NCBI GenBank assembly: GCA_003509845.1
Contig: DOMR01000192.1
Location: 1 to 8,188 of the forward strand
DNA from: Chitinophagaceae bacterium
Lineage (GTDB): Bacteria > Bacteroidota > Bacteroidia > Chitinophagales > Chitinophagaceae
DNA length: 8,188 nt
Direction: 5' to 3'
Part shown: in pieces, positions 5,892 through 8,188 of the stretch
Numbering within the stretch: the first letter of the stretch is position 1
How the letters are laid out: each line of letters opens with the position of its first letter
Program-made: the position numbers and the translations under genes
Notes under the pieces: generated by a model
What the model was told of the DNA's origin: nothing
What the model saw: only the letters and a program-made list of their open reading frames with translations
Databases searched by the model: none

Positions 5892-7454
5892 ATGAAAAAA
5901 ATACTTTTTAGTGTATTGATCTTTGTTTTTTCAATACCCATGATCTCTTTTTCGCAAGAAGTGGTTGATGCATCTGTTATGCAAAAAATTAGAGCAGAAG
6001 GATTAACGCGATCAAAAGTGATGGATATCGCTTTTAATTTAACCGATAAAAATGGTAGTCGTTTAACTAATTCTGAAGGGTATATGCGCGCAGCCAACTA
6101 TGCCAAAGAAACTTTAGGTGGATGGGGAATGGCAAATGCAGTCATTGATCCTTGGGGTGAATTTGGTAAAGGTTGGGATTTACAAAAAATGTATTTAGCG
6201 ATGACAGCACCTTATTATAAGCCTTTGCTTGCTTGGCCAAAAACTTGGACTTCAGGAACCAAAGGATTAAAGAAAGGAAATTTAATAGTAATTGCATTAA
6301 AGGATTCTGCTTCATTAATGGAATATAAAGGCAAATTAAAAGGAAAACTAATCATCATTGATCAAATGAATGTCTATAAGCAAAGTTTTAAAGCGGATGC
6401 AGTTAGATATACAGATGAGGACCTTGCGAAAATGGCTGCTGCCACGCCACAAGCGGGTGGTCGTCGTCAACCTACTGATACAGCTCAAATGCGTCAAATG
6501 AGAGAGCAGTTTGCTCGCAGTGGTGCAGGGGCTTCGATGCGTGTTACAAGCATGTTAAAAACAATGGCGATGGAAGAAGGCGCTATTGGAATGATATCTT
6601 CAAGTACAAGAAATCATGATGGTACTATATTTTCACAAGGTGGTGGCGCGTATAAGGGAACTGATCCAGAAAACTTTTTGGATATGGCTTTAGGCATTGA
6701 GGATTATAATACTTTATTGAGAATTGCAAAATCAGGTACCGAAGTATCTATTGAAGCCGATGTGAAAGTTAAGTTTCAAGACAAGGATTTACAAGGCTAT
6801 AATGTAATTGCTGAAATTCCTGGAACCGATCCAACTTTAAAAGATGAAGTGGTAATGATAGGAGCGCATTTAGATTCATGGCAGGCAGGTACGGGTTCAA
6901 CTGATAATGCAGCTGGATCATCAGTCATGATGGAGGTAATGCGCATATTAAAAGCCATTGGTGTACAACCAAAGCGCACTATTCGTATTGGATTATGGAG
7001 TGGGGAGGAGCAAGGTTTATTAGGTTCAAGAGGGTATGTTAAAAAAACATTTATGGATGCTAACGGCAAACCAAATAAAGCACATGAGCAATTTTCAGCC
7101 TATTACAATATTGACAATGGAACAGGAAAAATCAGAGGCATTTACTTGCAAGGTAATGCGGCTTGTGCTGACATTTTTTCAAGTTGGTTCACCCCATTTC
7201 ATGATTTAGGTGCTAAAACAATCACGATCAGTAATACAGGTGGAACTGATCACCAATCCTATGATGGTGTTGGATTACCGGGGTTCCAATTTATTCAGGA
7301 TCCAATTGAATACGATACACGAACGCACCATAGCAATATGGATGTATATGATCATTTAATTGAAGATGATTTAAAACAAATGGCCACGATTGTTGCAGCC
7401 TTTGTTTATAACTCAGCACAAAGAGATGCGAAATTGCCAAGAAAAGAAAAGTAA
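5892..7454 (+). CDS. secreted M28 family zinc peptidase, carboxypeptidase Q (PGCP)-like
   Basis: This is a 520-residue exported di-zinc exopeptidase, expected in the periplasm or outside the cell, that removes residues from small peptides. The start at 5892 gives a standard signal peptide: MKK, a hydrophobic core at residues 4-18, and a probable cut after Ser21, before Gln-Glu. A PA-like insert (about 130-260) precedes the catalytic domain. The M28 site is complete: His326 in GAHLDSW, bridging Asp338 in STDNAAG, catalytic Glu372 and ligand Glu373 in WSGEEQG, Asp408 in YNIDNG, and His480 in THHSNMD. GGTDHQSYDGVGLPG (450-464) and the HHS-x2-D pattern resemble human carboxypeptidase Q/PGCP more than short aminopeptidases. 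Residues 182-208, rich in Ala, Gln and Arg, look like a flexible insertion in the PA region. A DUF885 gene follows after 50 bp on the same strand. The precise substrate is not readable from sequence. Confidence 0.93.
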   Translation: MKKILFSVLIFVFSIPMISFSQEVVDASVMQKIRAEGLTRSKVMDIAFNLTDKNGSRLTNSEGYMRAANYAKETLGGWGMANAVIDPWGEFGKGWDLQKMYLAMTAPYYKPLLAWPKTWTSGTKGLKKGNLIVIALKDSASLMEYKGKLKGKLIIIDQMNVYKQSFKADAVRYTDEDLAKMAAATPQAGGRRQPTDTAQMRQMREQFARSGAGASMRVTSMLKTMAMEEGAIGMISSSTRNHDGTIFSQGGGAYKGTDPENFLDMALGIEDYNTLLRIAKSGTEVSIEADVKVKFQDKDLQGYNVIAEIPGTDPTLKDEVVMIGAHLDSWQAGTGSTDNAAGSSVMMEVMRILKAIGVQPKRTIRIGLWSGEEQGLLGSRGYVKKTFMDANGKPNKAHEQFSAYYNIDNGTGKIRGIYLQGNAACADIFSSWFTPFHDLGAKTITISNTGGTDHQSYDGVGLPGFQFIQDPIEYDTRTHHSNMDVYDHLIEDDLKQMATIVAAFVYNSAQRDAKLPRKEK

Positions 7455-7504
7455 TGTATTTCTTGAATATTAATTGAATCGAAACTATTTATAAATTTAA
7501 AATT

Positions 7505-8188
7505 ATGAACAAAAGTTATTGGGCTAAGGGTGTTGTATTTGTTTTTTTTGTTTTCATGCAAATGAATACGGGTTTTTTATCAGCGCAGACGAGTAAAAAT
7601 AGTTTGTATAAGCAAACCAGCGAAATGGCTGATATGATGATTCAGTATGATGCGGATAAAGGAAGTGTTACGCGGTTTTATGCATCCAATAGTTCACAGG
7701 AAAATAGATTTAGTAGACCTGATGCAGGGAGTGGGTATAATTCTCCAGAGCGCCGTCAGCGCTTTCTTGCATTAATTGCGGATTATCAAAAACAAATGTT
7801 GAAATTAGATTTCAATTCATTTGATATCAATGGCAAAGTAGATTATATTTTATTTAAACGAAATTTAGAAGACCAAGCCTATCAATTAAATGAAGAACAG
7901 GAAAAGTATGTTAAAATAGCCAAGTATCTTCCTTTTGAAAATCGAATTTATGCTTTAGAAAAAGTGCGTCGACGTGGTTTGTCGGTGGTAGGGCAGGAAG
8001 TAGCGAAGGAGCTGAATGATATAAATAAAGAAATTATAAAATCAATTAGCGGAGTAAAAAAAATGGATAGTGTTGAAATGGTTTTAGCGGATTATGCAAG
8101 CGCATCCATCAGAGGATTACAGAGTACTTTAAAAAATTATTATAGTTTTTATAATGGCTATGACCCGATGTTCACTTGGTGGGTACCT
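7505..8188 (+). CDS. DUF885 domain protein, secreted, N-terminal part (cut by window end)
   Basis: An open frame from ATG 7505 runs without a stop to the last base, giving 228 residues. It begins with a signal peptide: MNKSYWAK, a hydrophobic core at about 9-25, and a probable cut after Ala27 in LSAQTS. The rest matches, by recognition, the start of Bacteroidota DUF885 proteins: SPERRQRF (81-88), LDFNSFDINGKVDYILFKRNLE, and near the window edge YNGYDPMFTWW. Such proteins usually run to about 550-600 residues and carry a C-terminal HExxPGH-type metal-binding motif, so they are thought to be metallopeptidases; that motif would lie beyond this window and cannot be confirmed. The 50-bp gap to the M28 gene lacks a convincing promoter or terminator, so the two are probably co-transcribed as an exported peptide-degradation pair. 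The frame and signal peptide are firm, while the family name is moderately sure. Confidence 0.8.
   Translation, partial: MNKSYWAKGVVFVFFVFMQMNTGFLSAQTSKNSLYKQTSEMADMMIQYDADKGSVTRFYASNSSQENRFSRPDAGSGYNSPERRQRFLALIADYQKQMLKLDFNSFDINGKVDYILFKRNLEDQAYQLNEEQEKYVKIAKYLPFENRIYALEKVRRRGLSVVGQEVAKELNDINKEIIKSISGVKKMDSVEMVLADYASASIRGLQSTLKNYYSFYNGYDPMFTWWVP

Noticed and set aside
6797..7069. Minus-strand open frame of 90 codons inside the M28 gene
   Set aside because: It lies wholly opposite the conserved zinc-binding region, has no recognisable domain, and is best explained as a shadow of the real gene.
7455..7504. Possible separate promoter for the DUF885 gene (TAAATTTA at 7492-7499, TTG at 7474-7476)
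   Set aside because: The spacer is only 15 bp and the -7 box would be five bases before the ATG; co-transcription with the M28 gene is simpler.
1..8188. CRISPR arrays, insertion sequences, tRNA/rRNA genes, defence or toxin-antitoxin modules
   Set aside because: No regularly spaced repeats, transposase or integrase motifs, tRNA-like folds or known defence domains were seen; nearly all sequence is covered by conserved metabolic or secreted-enzyme genes.

Overview
The window looks like ordinary chromosomal DNA from a low-GC member of the Bacteroidota, most likely Chitinophagaceae or a close relative. That placement rests on protein flavour, on exported proteins whose signal peptides end just before Gln (S/A-Q), on a Lys-Arg Tat-like leader of the type common in this phylum, on a perfect TAnnTTTG -7 element upstream of one gene, and on weak or absent Shine-Dalgarno sequences. 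The family placement is inference and has not been checked by a search.

Layout. (1) 2-999, plus strand: the C-terminal end of a PfkB-type heptose-7-phosphate kinase (RfaE1/HldE kinase domain), then ispD of the MEP isoprenoid pathway, closely spaced. (2) 1085-2110, minus strand: a Gfo/Idh/MocA NAD(P)-dependent oxidoreductase convergent with ispD and carrying the GHVERFNP signature seen in sugar-nucleotide 3-dehydrogenase (GnnA-like) proteins. (3) 2272-3468, plus strand: anmK, anhydro-N-acetylmuramate kinase, divergent from the oxidoreductase. (4) 3496-5593, minus strand: a two-gene unit, a class V PLP enzyme with a Tat-like leader followed by murQ (MurNAc-6-P etherase), overlapping by 8 bp. 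(5) 5594-5891: a 298-bp divergent control region with candidate promoters on both strands and an inverted repeat TGACAA-TT-TTGTCA between them. (6) 5892 to the end, plus strand: a secreted M28 zinc peptidase of the carboxypeptidase Q (PGCP) type, then the N-terminal 228 residues of a secreted DUF885 protein cut by the window edge.

How the genes work together. AnmK and MurQ catalyse consecutive steps of cell-wall recycling (1,6-anhydroMurNAc to MurNAc-6-P to GlcNAc-6-P plus D-lactate). They lie tail to tail with only 27 bp between their stop codons. The class V enzyme is tied to murQ by the overlap, but its substrate is unknown. The M28 and DUF885 proteins look like an exported peptide-degradation pair. 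RfaE1 and the oxidoreductase point to LPS or sugar-nucleotide metabolism, though in separate transcription units.

I found no mobile element, CRISPR array, RNA gene or defence system, and nothing that I would call a clearly undescribed system. The best leads are the exported PLP enzyme coupled to murQ and the operator-like site between the two divergent units.
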